This document shows, in pieces, positions 45,669 through 57,959 of a stretch of 64,000 nucleotides of DNA. This DNA comes from Macrostomum hystrix (taxonomy: Eukaryota > Platyhelminthes > Macrostomidae). The DNA is taken from assembly GCA_950097015.1 (NCBI GenBank), contig CATNEN010000029.1:8420001-8484000 (forward strand), read 5' to 3'. The position numbers were made by a program, and so were the translations under genes. Numbering within the stretch: position 1 is the first letter of the stretch; the number at the start of each line of letters is the position of its first letter. A model generated the notes under the pieces. The model was not told the origin of the DNA, searched no databases, and was given only the letters and a program-made list of their open reading frames with translations.

Positions 45669-46544
45669 ATAGTCATCTTATTTCTTTATTCCATGAATCA
45701 TATTCTCCTAATTTCGATATCTGAAAATTATTTTATTTTAAGATCACATATTAAAATCAGATCTGATTATGTACCCCATCCGATCCCTACTCGCTCTCTC
45801 CCAACGCTCAAGATCCCAAACATATTTTTGCTCATATTTAGTGTATCCTCCAATTCTATTTTAAGCATCTTTCTAGACATGTAATTCCGGCAATATATGC
45901 TATTTTAATTGTTACATTTCGTCACATGGACATAGTCTCCTAGACAATTGTGAGGTAGTTTATCCCCATCATTTTGCTGACGAAGAAAATTTATACCTTC
46001 AAGGCAGGAGGAGATAAGAAGACAATTAGGCTGAGATCTAACTTTGAGTGCCGGAGCCAAACTCGAAACGGCTCGCTATAATCAATACAAATGATGGCTA
46101 TTTGATTTCATAAACTTGGGATGGGGTGGGCGGCCGCCAGGGAGGATCCCGTTACTGAATCCCAATTCCACGCGCTTCAATGTTGCCCACTATAAACCTG
46201 AGCAGTTTTTGAGCAGTGTGTTATTGTTTTACGCGACAAAATTGTTACCGGACTTGGTACATGGCCGCAGCCACAACTGGGAGAGTGAGTGAAATGTGAC
46301 ACTGTTTAGGCGCATTTGAGTTTGCCCATTATCTAACCAATGTGTGGGGCAGATATCTAATTGCGCTTGCTACATGCCCAGTCAAATTCGCTAATGAATG
46401 GGCGATAATATAGTGAGGTGAGGAGCGCACGGGAAATCTGCTAACTTAGCTCGGATTCCCATCGCATCACATCACCTCTATTTAGATGGCATTTGCTAAA
46501 ACTGGCCGCCAAGAGAAAGTTATTGTAGATTTATTGATTAAGAA
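45669..46544. other. Unique spacer, nothing recognised
   Basis: No conserved coding motif on either strand. Confidence 0.55.
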
Positions 46545-47025
46545 GAATAGGGATGGACAAGGATAGAGATGAGGATAGAGATATAGAAAGATAGATATGT
46601 AAAAGTATTGAGACGGAAAAGGATAGAGACGGATAAGGATAGAGACGGATAAGGATAGAGACGGATAAGGATAGAGACGGATAAGGATAGAGACGGATAA
46701 GGATAGAGACGGATAAGGATAGAGACGGATAAGAATAGATACGGATAAGGATAGAGATTGATAAGAATATAGATTGATAAGGATAGAGATTGATAGGGAT
46801 AGATATTGATAAGGATAGATATTGATAAGGATAGAGATTGATAAGGATAGAGATTGATAAGGATAGACATGGAAAAGGATAGAGATTGATAAGGATAGAC
46901 ATGGATAAGGATAGACATGGATAAGGATAGACATGGATAAGGATAGACATGGATAAGGATAGACATGGATAAGGATAGACATGGATAAGGATAGACATGG
47001 ATAAGGATAGATATGGATAAGGATT
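46545..47025. repeat. 16-bp minisatellite
   Basis: Unit GGATAGAGACGGATAA, about 30 copies, grading into GATTGATAA and GACATGGATAA variants in ordered blocks. Confidence 0.94.
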
Positions 47026-47744
47026 TACGAGCTAAATAGAAAATGATTACTCTTATAAGACAGTTTCTTTACTTTCCTGCATGCAGTTTTTTGTTTTTTC
47101 AAGTTCGCAAACCATTAATGATTTCTATCGCTGACTCAACACCTAAGAAGGTGGAGTGTGCCGAAATGCTCAAAGCATCTCGCGCCAACGACACTTTCCA
47201 GCGCAGCCAAGAACCGACTCTAAGAACGGGAAGCTGGAATTGTTGAAGTGATGAAGTTAAAGACTAAAATAGGTGTAGAAAATCAATTAGCACAATGGTG
47301 GTCGGTGTGTGTGTGTCTCAGCTGGGGCGGAGTGGGACTTAGTCAAGAGGATCGGCGAGTCAGCGGGATGCCGGAATCCCAGGTGTGTTTGTGTGCCAGG
47401 TTTGAGATGGCCGTGAAGACTCAACAGCCCTTCGTGCGTGCTTTGGTGGCCGGAATGTCCACACAGATTGAAGCAGCTTTTTTGGCCTGCTGCTTAATGA
47501 GCGAAATCCCCTTCGAAGTTGTTCAAGCGCTGACAAGGATGAGGTGGGGCCGAGGAGCCAGCTCGAGGTTGGAGTGGCTCGAATGTTTGTTAAACACACG
47601 CGCGCTCTGCCTAAATCTCTGAACTTGCCACCTTCCCAGATTCCTGGGCCCAAGGAATCACATTCTCCAATGACTTAAAAAATCCCGTGTTTCCAGGAAT
47701 TTGAAAAATCAAACCTACATCGAAACAATCTAAATCCCATATCT
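47026..47744. other. Unique spacer with an unconvincing open frame
   Basis: A plus frame at 47248-47622 is open for 124 codons, but its composition (VCVCLSW, CLCARF) does not suggest a protein and no family is apparent. Confidence 0.45.
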
Positions 47745-48175
47745 ACGAAATTTGAATCCAAGAAAAATCGGAACCCCATTTCACAACAAAAGTCTAAATC
47801 CCATTCTTCGAAACAATCTAAATCCCATTCCTAGAAATTTAAATCCTATTCGTTAGAGCAGTCGAAATCCCATTCTTCGAAACAATTTAAATCCCATTCC
47901 TATAAAATGTAAATCCTATTCGTTAGAGCAGTCGAAATCCCATTATTTGAAACAATGTAAATCCCATTCCTAGAAAATGTAAATCCCATTCGTCAAATTA
48001 TAAAAAATCCTATTCTTTGTAACAATCTGAGTACATTTTTAAAACAAATTAAAATCCCATTTTTAAAACAAATTGAAATCCCATTTTTAAAACAAATTGA
48101 AATCACATTTTTAAAACAAATTGAAATCCTATTTTTACATCGAATAAAATCCCATTCTTCAAAAAAAGGAAATCC
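47745..48175. repeat. Degenerate AAATCCCATT repeat
   Basis: About 16 diverged units around AAATCCCATTCTTCGAAACAA. Confidence 0.7.
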
Positions 48176-49529
48176 TAATTCAGAAAAGAGTGTTTAAAAA
48201 ATTTCGCCGTCCCACATTAAAATATTTTCTAAATCCTAATTTTCTAATTTCAGAAGCAGATTATCGGAACAGGCAGATTAAAAATCAAATACTTGCGCAG
48301 TCATGATCACTCATTAATCTGGTCGGTGACTTTGCATCCATGCAGTGATTTGTGTAGCCAGTCACTGTTTTATAAGATTATCCATGTATGCCGAAATTGA
48401 TGGCCATCTTATAATCAGATCTGTTTAATCAGCGGCCTCATTAAGTGCCGCTGATTTATGTAAAAATTGTTTTTTTACAAGCTTGCTTAGATTGGCACTA
48501 AGGTCTCCATTCTCCAATTCTGCTTTTGCCTTCTTTATTTCGTTTTTTATGAATAATAACCAGTGCGAGATGGAAAGCACGCAGCACTAGCAGCACTAGC
48601 AGCAGCATTCAAGCAAATATATTTATTGATAGGCGTCAGTCACTCAGTCTGCTGTTGCAGTCTATTGTAGCTGGTTGCAGCAACTGAAAAGCCGGATTGC
48701 TGATTTGTGTTTTTATTATAAGCGCCCAACATTTGTGCTTCTGATACTTATCTGGCAGTGTTCCACCAGCCTTTGCACCTGCAGGCCTATAGAATTTGGG
48801 ATGGCGGGCAAAGACCTGACTATACAAGATGCAATCCCAAAGGAGGCTGGGTGTCTGCCCCTTGTAACTAAGCGGGCGGGTGCTGTCAGGCCGCCTTGAA
48901 AAGATGCATTGCCGAATTTACACCAATTTGTAAAACAAACCAAAGAACAGGGGAAGAATAACCTCACTTCTCTCTCCCCTTCTCTCCGCGTGACTGATTG
49001 AAGCAAATTGTGAAAAGTTATCTGTGTGTGTGCGCGTGAAGCATGAAGCAACAGAAGTGGCAGTTAAAAATAACACAGCCCCTGGGATTAGGATAAGATT
49101 ATCGCGGACGGTGGCAACGACATCTCAATGCAAGCTATGCCGGCCTATGAAAACAGTATCTATGCGGCTTCGTATAGGGCACATGACAAGCTAGCCACAC
49201 CTTTCTTAGGTACCCAAAGGTGGTGTTGCTTTTTTGACAACTTCGACTGCATCAGCCAACCATATGCAGGCCAGATTGTTATCTAAGCGCAAAGGAAAAT
49301 ATTGGTATGTTAAGGATGCGCTTCGCAGCAAGAAAAGCTTTGTCGATGGGCTGTCAACTTTGGAAGTTAAGAGTTCTAGACAGGTCTAAGAACTGCTAGC
49401 TGCTTGGCCACTGATTTGTCTTGATTTACCCATTTTTCCTAGAAAACATTTCTAGATCTACAAGTAAATGGGTTGTATGCAACTGGCTATGATTGCTAAA
49501 GTTATTTCTACTTCTAAATTGATCCTCAC
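48176..49529. other. Unique spacer, nothing recognised
   Basis: A short GCAGCACTAGCAGCACTAGCA tract at 48584-48604; otherwise nothing. Confidence 0.5.
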
Positions 49530-50142
49530 CCATGAGCTTCTAGGCTCACCCATGAATTTCTGAGCTCACCCATGAGCTTCTGAGCTCACCCATGAACTTC
49601 TGAGCTCACCCATGAATTTCTGAGCTCACCCATGAGCTTCTGAGCTCACCCATGAACTTCTGAGCTCACCCATGAATTTATGGGCTCACCCATGAACTTC
49701 TGAGCTTACCCATGAGCTTCTGAGCTCACCCATGAATTTATGGGCTCACCCATGAACTTTTGAGCTCACCCATGAACTTCTGAGCTCACCCATGAACTTC
49801 TGAGCTCACCCATGAATTTCTGAGCTCACCCATGAACTTCTGAGCTCACCCATGAACTTCTGAGCTCACCCATGAACTTCTGAGCTCACCCATGGACTTC
49901 TGGGCTCACCCATGAACTTCTGAGCTCACCCATGAACTTCTGAGCTCACCCATGAACTTCTGAGCTCACCCATGAACTTCTGAGCTCACCCATGAACTTC
50001 TGAGCTCACCCATGAACTTTTGAGCTCACCCATGAACTTCTGAGCTCACCCATGAATTTATGGGCTCACCCATGAACTTTTGAGCTCACCCATGAGCTTC
50101 TGGGCTCACCCATGAATTTCTGAGCTCACCCGTGAACTTCTG
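49530..50142. repeat. 20-bp minisatellite
   Basis: Unit GAGCTCACCCATGAACTTCT, about 31 copies; each holds a SacI-type GAGCTC. Confidence 0.95.
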
Positions 50143-50144
50143 AG

Positions 50145-50352
50145 CTTTGAGCTCATGAACTCGAAAAACTCATGAACTCGAAGAACTCACGAACTTAAAG
50201 AACTCACGAACTTAAAGAACTCACGAACTCGAAGAACTCATGAACTCGAAGAACTCACGAACTCGAAGAACTCACGAACTCGAAGAACTCACGAACTCGA
50301 AGAACTCATGAACTCGAAGAACTCACGAACTCGAAGAACTCACGAACTTACA
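50145..50352. repeat. 17-bp minisatellite next to the 20-bp one
   Basis: Unit GAACTCGAAGAACTCAC, about 12 copies. It shares GAACT/CATGAACT with its neighbour and probably arose from it. Confidence 0.9.
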
Positions 50353-51714
50353 CATGCACTTAGTCACTCCAGCTAGGTATTTTATCGCATAAGTTTCCAT
50401 AGCTGTAACACTAATCGCTGTTGACAAAGGGTTCAAATCGGCTGACAGACACACATGCGGCATGGCACAATAGAAGCATCACACCATCGTGAAGGTGTTG
50501 CTAGACTACCAGGGTCACAGGTAAGCACAGCAGACAGGATCTATAAGCCTATAAGATGGCTTTGTTAATTGGATTCCTGTTTGAGGTGAGCAAATTTAAT
50601 TGGCGTCCCGTGGGGTCGCAGGCATATTGTTGAGCAGTGTCCCATCTTGCTTGCCGTCTCTTTCGTTTGATTTATTTTTTTACACTCTTGCCCCATCTCG
50701 AGACGCGAGATTCTCTTGGATTCTTTGGAATTCATTTCGTTTTTTTCTTTTGTTATTCTCTCGCCTCCTTTCGATGCCAAAGCCCGGGCCAACAATGGGT
50801 GATTGGCGGCTTTTGTTTGATCAGCTATAGGATGCCTACAAATATTTGTACAGAGATATTGCCGCCTATATGACGGGAAACAAATGTTATATTGTCTCTC
50901 TCATCTGTATTTGTATCGACAGTGTAAGAACCTTGTGCATCGCTGAATGCTTAAAAAATTATGAAATTTTAATTAGAATAAAAATTCGATTCAGACCTGA
51001 CAAATATAGTTTGTTATAATAGCTCGAACATATCGAAACATTCTATTTTCCCGCCTTATCGGATGCATTAATAATGATAAGAGTTTTTTATTCCTTGCTG
51101 TTGCACAATTGTGATAGGCCCACGGGCGATCTGAAAATCAGTTGCTAAGGCCGCTAGCTATCTATTAGCGATATCTGCTGTTTTGCCGTTGTTGTTAAGA
51201 AAAAAGTGTTAATTACATCCTTAACACTATAGGGGAGCTCAGTAGAGCCGGCTCAATATCTCTGCTTGACATTTGCCGCAGATGAAATCGACACCCAAGT
51301 TTGAGTAGAAGTTCTGGTTAGTTGTAACTGAGCGCGGTGGTAATAAAAACAGCGCCATTGTCTCTATGTTCCCTGCCATCATTTTCGCATTAACAGCTCT
51401 TGAAATCAAATGTACACACGACAGACTGAAATCATGGTAATACTAGTCTAAAATAATCACAGTTTCTCATTGTTAAGTTTTCTGTTATTTTTATCAAAGA
51501 ATCGCTGGTTTTTTCTAAAACTTCTCCAATTTCACTTAAAAATATTCCACTAGATTTAAACACAAAATTCAAATCAACATTTGATTTTGTTACGTCCAGT
51601 GACCAGTATTAGAAATTCCATGGAAAGACCACAAACTGAAAATCCCAATGGGTACTCTGCAAACAATGACCATGGAACCTAACCTTCGAATATATTTATC
51701 CCTGTCTCCTCTCT
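50353..51714. other. Unique spacer, nothing recognised
   Basis: No conserved coding motif. It may contain distal FoxG regulatory sequence; none identified. Confidence 0.5.
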
Positions 51715-52460
51715 GCTTTCTCATTTCTCCATGTCTCATCTCTCCGGTGTCTTATCTCTCCCGTATCTCGTCTCTCTAGAGTCTCATCTCTTCTGTGTCT
51801 CATCTCTCCCCTTTCTCATCTCTCCCCTGTCTCATCTCTCCCCTGTCTCATCTCTCCCCTGTCTCATCTCTCCCCTGTCTCATCTCTCCCCTGTCTCATC
51901 TCTCCCCTGTCTCATCTCTCCCCTGTCTCATCTCTCCCCTGTCTCATCTCTCCCCTGTCTCATCTCTCCCCTGTCTCATCTCTCCCCTGTCTCATCTCTC
52001 CCCTGTCTCATCTCTCCCCTGTCTCATCTCTCCCCTGTCTCATCTCTCCCCTGTCTCATCTCTCACCTGTTTTATCTCTCTCCTGTCTCATCTCTCCCGT
52101 GTCTCATCTCTCCCTGTGTCTCATCTCTCCCTGTGTCTTATCGCTCACCTGTCTCATCTCTCCCCTGTCTCATCTCTCCCCTGTCTCATCTCTCCCCTGT
52201 CTCATCTCTCCCCTGTCTCATCTCTCCCCTGTCTCATTTCTCCCCTGTCTCATCTCTCCCCTGTCTCATCTCTCCCCTGTCTCATCTCTCCCCTGTCTCA
52301 TTTCTCCCCTGTCTCATCTCTCCCCTGTCTCATCTCTCTCCTGTCTCATCTCTCCCGTGTCTCATCTCTCCCTGTGTCTTATCTCTCACCTGTCTTATCT
52401 CTCCCGTGTCTCATCTCTCCCGTGTCTCATCTCTCCCTTTTCTCATCTCTCCCCTGTCAT
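51715..52460. repeat. 16-bp pyrimidine minisatellite upstream of FoxG
   Basis: Unit CATCTCTCCCCTGTCT, about 45 copies; ends 355 bp before the FoxG ATG. Plus strand nearly G-free. Confidence 0.95.
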
Positions 52461-52814
52461 TAAGCTTCTCAAAGTTAAGTGTGAGAGTGTGCGAGTGTGT
52501 TTGCGAGTGTTTGTTTAGGATTGTTATATTCACTAAGCCTTGCTATTGGCCAATCTAAGGAATCTGGGTAAAATTTCCCAACCAAAGCCTTCCCCCCCAG
52601 ATGCGCTGTGGCGGCTGGGGAGGCTGGGCGCAGGTGATGCCGCCCAGTCGCATTGGGCGAGCTTCCTGATTGGCTGTCCCGGATGGGGCATTGGCAGATG
52701 GGGTTGGGAAGCGCGCCAGGCTAAAAGGGATCACATTCCGGGACCCAGGCAGCTCTCCACTTATCGGCGGAATTCTCGGGCGAATTTTCTGTTCCAATTT
52801 CACCATCTGGCATC

Positions 52815-54200
52815 ATGACAATGAGAAGTCCGCAACAGCAGCAGCAGCAGCCGCTTAGCCGTTTCGCAAGCAATTTCTCCATTCGCAATATGCTCGGTGT
52901 CAATAGCGGCAACAGCAGCAGCGGCAGCGACGACAACAGCGACAGCGACTGCAGTGACGTCAGCTCTAGCGAGCGTCGTCGCCGACAACCGCTGCCTCTG
53001 CCGCCGAGGTCAACGCCGCGCCCAGAGCCGCCATCGAAGAAGCGTCGCCGTCAGCGACATTGTCGACGCGCTCAATTTGAGCTCGCCGCGGTTACAACGG
53101 CAGTAAAACTGCCAAAGCCAGATGTCGGCGGCGAGGCTGCAGAGTCGGCGGAGGCGGAGGCGGCAGACTCTGTCGCTGCCGAGGACATCGACATCGGCGG
53201 CGGTTCTGACGAAGACGAAGAAGAGACGACGCTGAGAGAGGGCAGCTCGGACAAACCGGAGCTCCAGGAATCGGCGGCTAGCAAGTCGCCAGACGGCGAT
53301 GCCGAGGGCGCCAGCAAAGCTGGTCAGCGGGGCAACGAGAAGCCGCCCTTCAGCTACAACGCGCTCATCATGATGGCCATCAGGAGCAGCGTGGAAAAGA
53401 AGCTGACTCTCAACGGCATCTACGAGTTCATTGTGAAGAACTTTCCGTACTATCGGGAGAACAAGCAGGGCTGGCAGAACTCAATCCGGCACAACCTGTC
53501 ACTGAACAAGTGCTTCGTCAAGGTGCCGAGAAGCTACGATGATCCCGGCAAAGGCAACTACTGGATGCTGGATCCGTCCTGCGACGATGTCTACATCGGC
53601 GGCACCACTGGTAAGCTGCGCCGTAGGACAACCTCGCTGCAGCGGTCTCGCCTGTTCGGCCTGCGCTGCGGTCTGATCCCGCCTGGCGGCGGCGGCGGAG
53701 TCGGCGGACCGCCGGCCGGCGCCGGCCCGGCAGGCCATCCGGACTGGGCGGGCCTGCCCAGGCTGCCTTATCCGCCCCCGCATCCGCTGGGATTCGCGGC
53801 TGCAGCCGCAGCTGCGGCGGCCGCCGGCTACCTGCCGCCCGGAGCCTATCACCACCACCCGCCGTCGCTGCCTCCGCCGCCACCGCTGCCCCATTCGTTG
53901 CACGGTCACGCAGGCCATCCGCTTCAGCACCATCTGCAGTCGCACGCGCCTCTTGACTTGGCCTGCCGACTGACAATCCAGTCCCAGCAGCAGCAGCAGC
54001 AGCATTCGCCGTCGTCTGTCTCGTCGTCCCAGTCGATGATGGCGGAGCGAACCGTCGGCGCACCTGCCTCAGCGAGCTCCAGCACGGCGGCGGCTGCAGC
54101 TGCGGCCGCGGCGGCCGCGGCAGCCTGGGCGCCATTCCTGCGAGTTCCCTTCTACCCGCCGACCTGCGCGCTGCCGCAGCTTCACCCGGGTCAGAGATAA
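52815..54200 (+). CDS. FoxG: FoxG forkhead transcription factor, 461 aa, single exon
   Basis: FoxG is a forkhead-box repressor of anterior neural (forebrain) development. The forkhead domain spans about residues 176-272: [78 protein letters not shown]. The tail TGKLRRR is the mark that separates FoxG from other classes. Residues 21-27, FSIRNML, form an eh1 motif that recruits Groucho/TLE co-repressors, at the same N-terminal place as in vertebrate FoxG1 (FSINSL). Flanks are low complexity: Gln run 7-12, an acidic patch near 130-140, and Ala, His, Pro and Gln runs after residue 300. The gene is intronless, as is human FOXG1. I chose the first in-frame ATG; a second one lies two codons on. No other gene lies within 13 kb upstream. 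Confidence 0.97.
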   Translation: MTMRSPQQQQQQPLSRFASNFSIRNMLGVNSGNSSSGSDDNSDSDCSDVSSSERRRRQPLPLPPRSTPRPEPPSKKRRRQRHCRRAQFELAAVTTAVKLPKPDVGGEAAESAEAEAADSVAAEDIDIGGGSDEDEEETTLREGSSDKPELQESAASKSPDGDAEGASKAGQRGNEKPPFSYNALIMMAIRSSVEKKLTLNGIYEFIVKNFPYYRENKQGWQNSIRHNLSLNKCFVKVPRSYDDPGKGNYWMLDPSCDDVYIGGTTGKLRRRTTSLQRSRLFGLRCGLIPPGGGGGVGGPPAGAGPAGHPDWAGLPRLPYPPPHPLGFAAAAAAAAAAGYLPPGAYHHHPPSLPPPPPLPHSLHGHAGHPLQHHLQSHAPLDLACRLTIQSQQQQQQHSPSSVSSSQSMMAERTVGAPASASSSTAAAAAAAAAAAAAWAPFLRVPFYPPTCALPQLHPGQR

Positions 54201-54272
54201 ACAAAAACCCGCTGTACAGCTCGCTTTGATTGGACTCTAGAAATGCCTATCATACTCTTACGATTTCAATGC

Positions 54273-54278
54273 AATAAA
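54273..54278 (+). promoter_or_regulatory. Poly(A) signal of FoxG
   Basis: AATAAA 73 nt past the stop codon. Confidence 0.6.
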
Positions 54279-55500
54279 ATTGCCGTACAAAAGTAGAAAT
54301 TCAGTTTTTTGCTGTTAGAAAATGTTATTATTCTTTGTCTATATAAAAGCGTTTGTTCAATCTCTTTGGTCTGATCGATCGAAACTCTAAAAAAATGCTT
54401 AATATTTCTCTATTATCCCTTTGGGAAAACCCATAATATACACAATATAGAAGGAGAGGAAATGCAGCAATTTGAGATTTTTCTGTTTTTGTCTGCTTTA
54501 AGCATATTGAACAAAATTCTGTCGCACTTGCAGAAAAAACTGCTTTTACTTCAGTTTTCTAAAATATTTTTGCAAACATTTTCACCCCGCTGGGAGCTGT
54601 TGGGTGTAAACTGTGTGCAGTGGGTTAGCCTAGCAACTGACGAATGCTTTCAAAATGGAACTGGACTTAAAGTTTAACCCAGCGGGGCTGAAACTGCAAA
54701 GAAAAACAAAATCCCTCTCCTTTTTTGCGCGGGACCATAAGGAGACAAACTAAATGATTTTTGTCTCGCCAATAAGCAGTTTTTATCGGTGCCTAAGGTT
54801 ACCTGTTTATAATCTGTTGTCTGTTTAGCTTGTAGTCGGTGTCCCTTGGCGCACATGTAATGCAAATATACAGATGCTGTTTAATAATAACAAAATTAAT
54901 CGATGTTTGTGCAAAACTTGTGAAAAAAAACTACTTTTTTGTTAGACACAGCTTACTTGGACAAGCAACTTTTTTTCATAGTCGGTCATTAACTGGATGA
55001 CAGAGAACGGTGAGTGATCTCAGTCTGTGATCTACTTCTGCTGTACGCAAACCCGCTCCCATAAGAGTGGGTTAATATTTTTAATTACAGTCAATCGGAC
55101 CAAACTGACCCGAGATCGCAAGAGAGGGAGCTTCATCAGCTTGCACAGCTCAGTCTGGGGGGCAGCCTAATCAGTGAGATCTATGCGGCATCTATAGAAC
55201 AAGGACTAAATCTATTCGTGGGCAGTCTTTGTGCGTGCCATCGGTACCGACCTGAGATCCTTGTCTACTAACTATAGCCCTGTGTTGTGTGTGTATTCTG
55301 CTGCAGGCCAGCACAGCAGGAAATCTATATATATAGATACAGTCGAGTGACTGCGGGCGAGACATCAATGTTGAAGACGCTTCAGATTGATGACCTGCTG
55401 GAGTTAGACACTGCTGCATTTCGCTGCTAAAGTTATTTCAATTAACTTCAAGGTTCACCCTGTTTAATTGAAACCTGGGCATTGTCTTACGTCCTGAATT
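54279..55500. other. Unique spacer downstream of FoxG
   Basis: No gene recognised. Confidence 0.55.
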
Positions 55501-55579
55501 CTGTATCGTTTGGTTAACTGTGGGAATTGTGTCATGAATGCTTTCCGAGCAACTTTGAAATCAATAGGACTCCATAAGA

Positions 55580-57055
55580 ATCTTCCCAGTTCAGAATCTT
55601 CCCAATTCAGAATCTTCACAATTCAGAATCATCACAATTCAGAATCTTCCCAATTCAGAATCTTCCCAATTCAGAATCATCACAATTCAGAATCTTCACA
55701 ATTCAGAATCATCACAATTCAGAATCTTCCCATCTCAGACTATTCCCAATTCAGAATCTTCCCAATTCAGAATCTTGCCAATTCAGAATCTTCCCAATTC
55801 AGAATCTTCCCAATTCAGAATCTCCAAAATCAAGAATCTTCCCAATTCAGAATCTTCCCAATTCAGAATTCTGTATCGTTTGGTTAACTGTGGGAATATG
55901 TCATGAATGCTTTCCGAGCAACTTTGAAATCAATAGGACTCCATAAGAATCTTCCCAATTCAGAATCTTCCCATCTCAGACTATTCCCAATTCAGAATCT
56001 TCCCAATTCAGAATCTTCCCAATTCAGAATCTCCAAAATCAAGAATCTTCCCAGTTCAGAATCTTCCCAATTCAGAATCTTCCCAATTCAGAATCTTCCC
56101 AATTCAGAATCTTCCCAATTCAGAATCTTCCCAATTCAGAATCTTCCCAATTCAGAATCTTCCCAATTCAGAATCTTCACAATTCAGAATCATCACAATT
56201 CAGAATCTTCCCATCTCAGACTATTCCCAATTCAGAATCTTCCCAATTCAGAATCTTGCCAATTCAGAATCTTCACAATTCAGAATCTTGCCAATTCAGA
56301 ATCTTCCCAATTCAGAATCTTCCCAATTCAGAATCATCACAATTCAGAATCTTCACAATTCAGAATCATCACAATTCAGAATCTTCCCATCTCAGACTAT
56401 TCCCAATTCAGAATCTTCCCAATTCAGAATCTTGCCAATTCAGAATCTTCCCAATTCAGAATCTTCCCAATTCAGAATCTCCAAAATCAAGAATCTTCCC
56501 AATTCAGAATCTTCCCAATTCAGAATTCTGTATCGTTTGGTTAACTGTGGGAATATGTCATGAATGCTTTCCGAGCAACTTTGAAATCAATAGGACTCCA
56601 TAAGAATCTTCCCAATTCAGAATCTTCCCATCTCAGACTATTCCCAATTCAGAATCTTCCCAATTCAGAATCTTCCCAATTCAGAATCTCCAAAATCAAG
56701 AATCTTCCCAGTTCAGAATCTTCCCAATTCAGAATCTTCCCAATTCAGAATCTTCCCAATTCAGAATCTTCCCAATTCAGAATCTTCCCAATTCAGAATC
56801 TTCCCAATTCAGAATCTTCCCAATTCAGAATCTTCCCAATTCAGAATCTTCCCAATTCAGAATCTTCCCAATTCAGAATCTTCCCAATTCAGAATCTTCC
56901 CAATTCAGAATCTTCCCAATTCAGAATCTTCCCAATTCAGAATCTTCCCAATTCAGAATCTTCCCAATTCAGAATCTTCCCAATTCAGAATCTTCCCAAT
57001 TCAGAATCTTGCCAATTCAGAATCTTCCCAATTCAGAATCTTCCCAATTCAGAAT
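55580..57055. repeat. 16-bp minisatellite with three copies of a unique lead block
   Basis: Unit CCCAATTCAGAATCTT. A block of about 90 bp beginning CTGTATCGTTTGGTTAACTG and ending CAATAGGACTCCATAAG occurs at 55501, 55871 and 56528, each time followed by more units. Confidence 0.95.
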
Positions 57056-57959
57056 TGTGAATTGAAGCAGCTGCCTGGTCGCCTTATGAGCGATCTGGCG
57101 CTGTTATAAATTTCAATTTGTCGGCCCCCTGCCGTGATCGCCCGGGAAATTTTTGTTTGTGAAAAAGGCAACCCAGCGAAATGACTGAAAGCTAAAAGTA
57201 AAGAAGTATTGAGTAGTTTATTGGACTCGGGAGTCTAATTGCTGTGCTCAGGTTGGTTTTATTTTGCAGACCGCCCGCTTTGTTGCCTCATTTTTCACTT
57301 CTTATTATAGCCTAGCATGGCTTGTTTGTTGTTTGGCTAAAAACTAATTTGCCACACAGCGCCGCATTGAAATTTATAAGAAGGAAAAAAAGTTTTCCAC
57401 TCGAATTAGTTTTTCAATCATGCGAGAGTCGAGGCTCAGACGAGCTCTCTGCCCTGTGAAAGCATTATTAGCAGTGTTCGCGCACATGAGTACATAGCTA
57501 CTGAGCAGCAAGTTTGCTCACGGCAAGAAACTTCCGAAGACAGAAACAGCTCAGTGCCTCTCGAAAAATTTGTTTTTAGCATCAAGCAACTTAAAAAAAG
57601 GATTTTGAAAAAAATAACACTTGTTGGTAATTGAAAACTCGCCACTACAATGGGAGGATTTGAGTGTTAAAGTTTTGTCACAATGGCACACCGAACCCTT
57701 GGCATTATAGGTATCAAAGTCTGCTTGAAACCTGACTGCCTTCTAAGTCTTTGGTGTTGAATTTCAGTCTAAATAATTTCCCAAAAACACTTTACGATTT
57801 CATTCATCCCTCACACTGAGATTAGTCATCAAATACTCCAATGGGAATTTGGGATAACAATTATGTGCGCCTACACAATGCACTATATTCCTAGAAACAG
57901 ACTTACTGAAGTTTAATACTTCCATCATTCCACAGAAAAAATTCCTTCCTCACAGAATA
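57056..57959. other. Unique spacer between arrays
   Basis: No gene recognised. Confidence 0.55.

Noticed and set aside
47248-47622. Possible gene of 124 codons
   Set aside because: No start context, splice sites, domain or compositional support.
51731-52558. 275-codon plus frame upstream of FoxG
   Set aside because: 16-bp pyrimidine array; Ser/Leu/Pro repeat only.
53499-54204. Long minus frames opposite FoxG
   Set aside because: Shadows of the G+C-rich FoxG coding strand; the forkhead domain fixes the plus frame.
55510-57060. Plus frames with NSESSQFRIFPIQ repeats
   Set aside because: Translation of the 16-bp array and its lead-in blocks.
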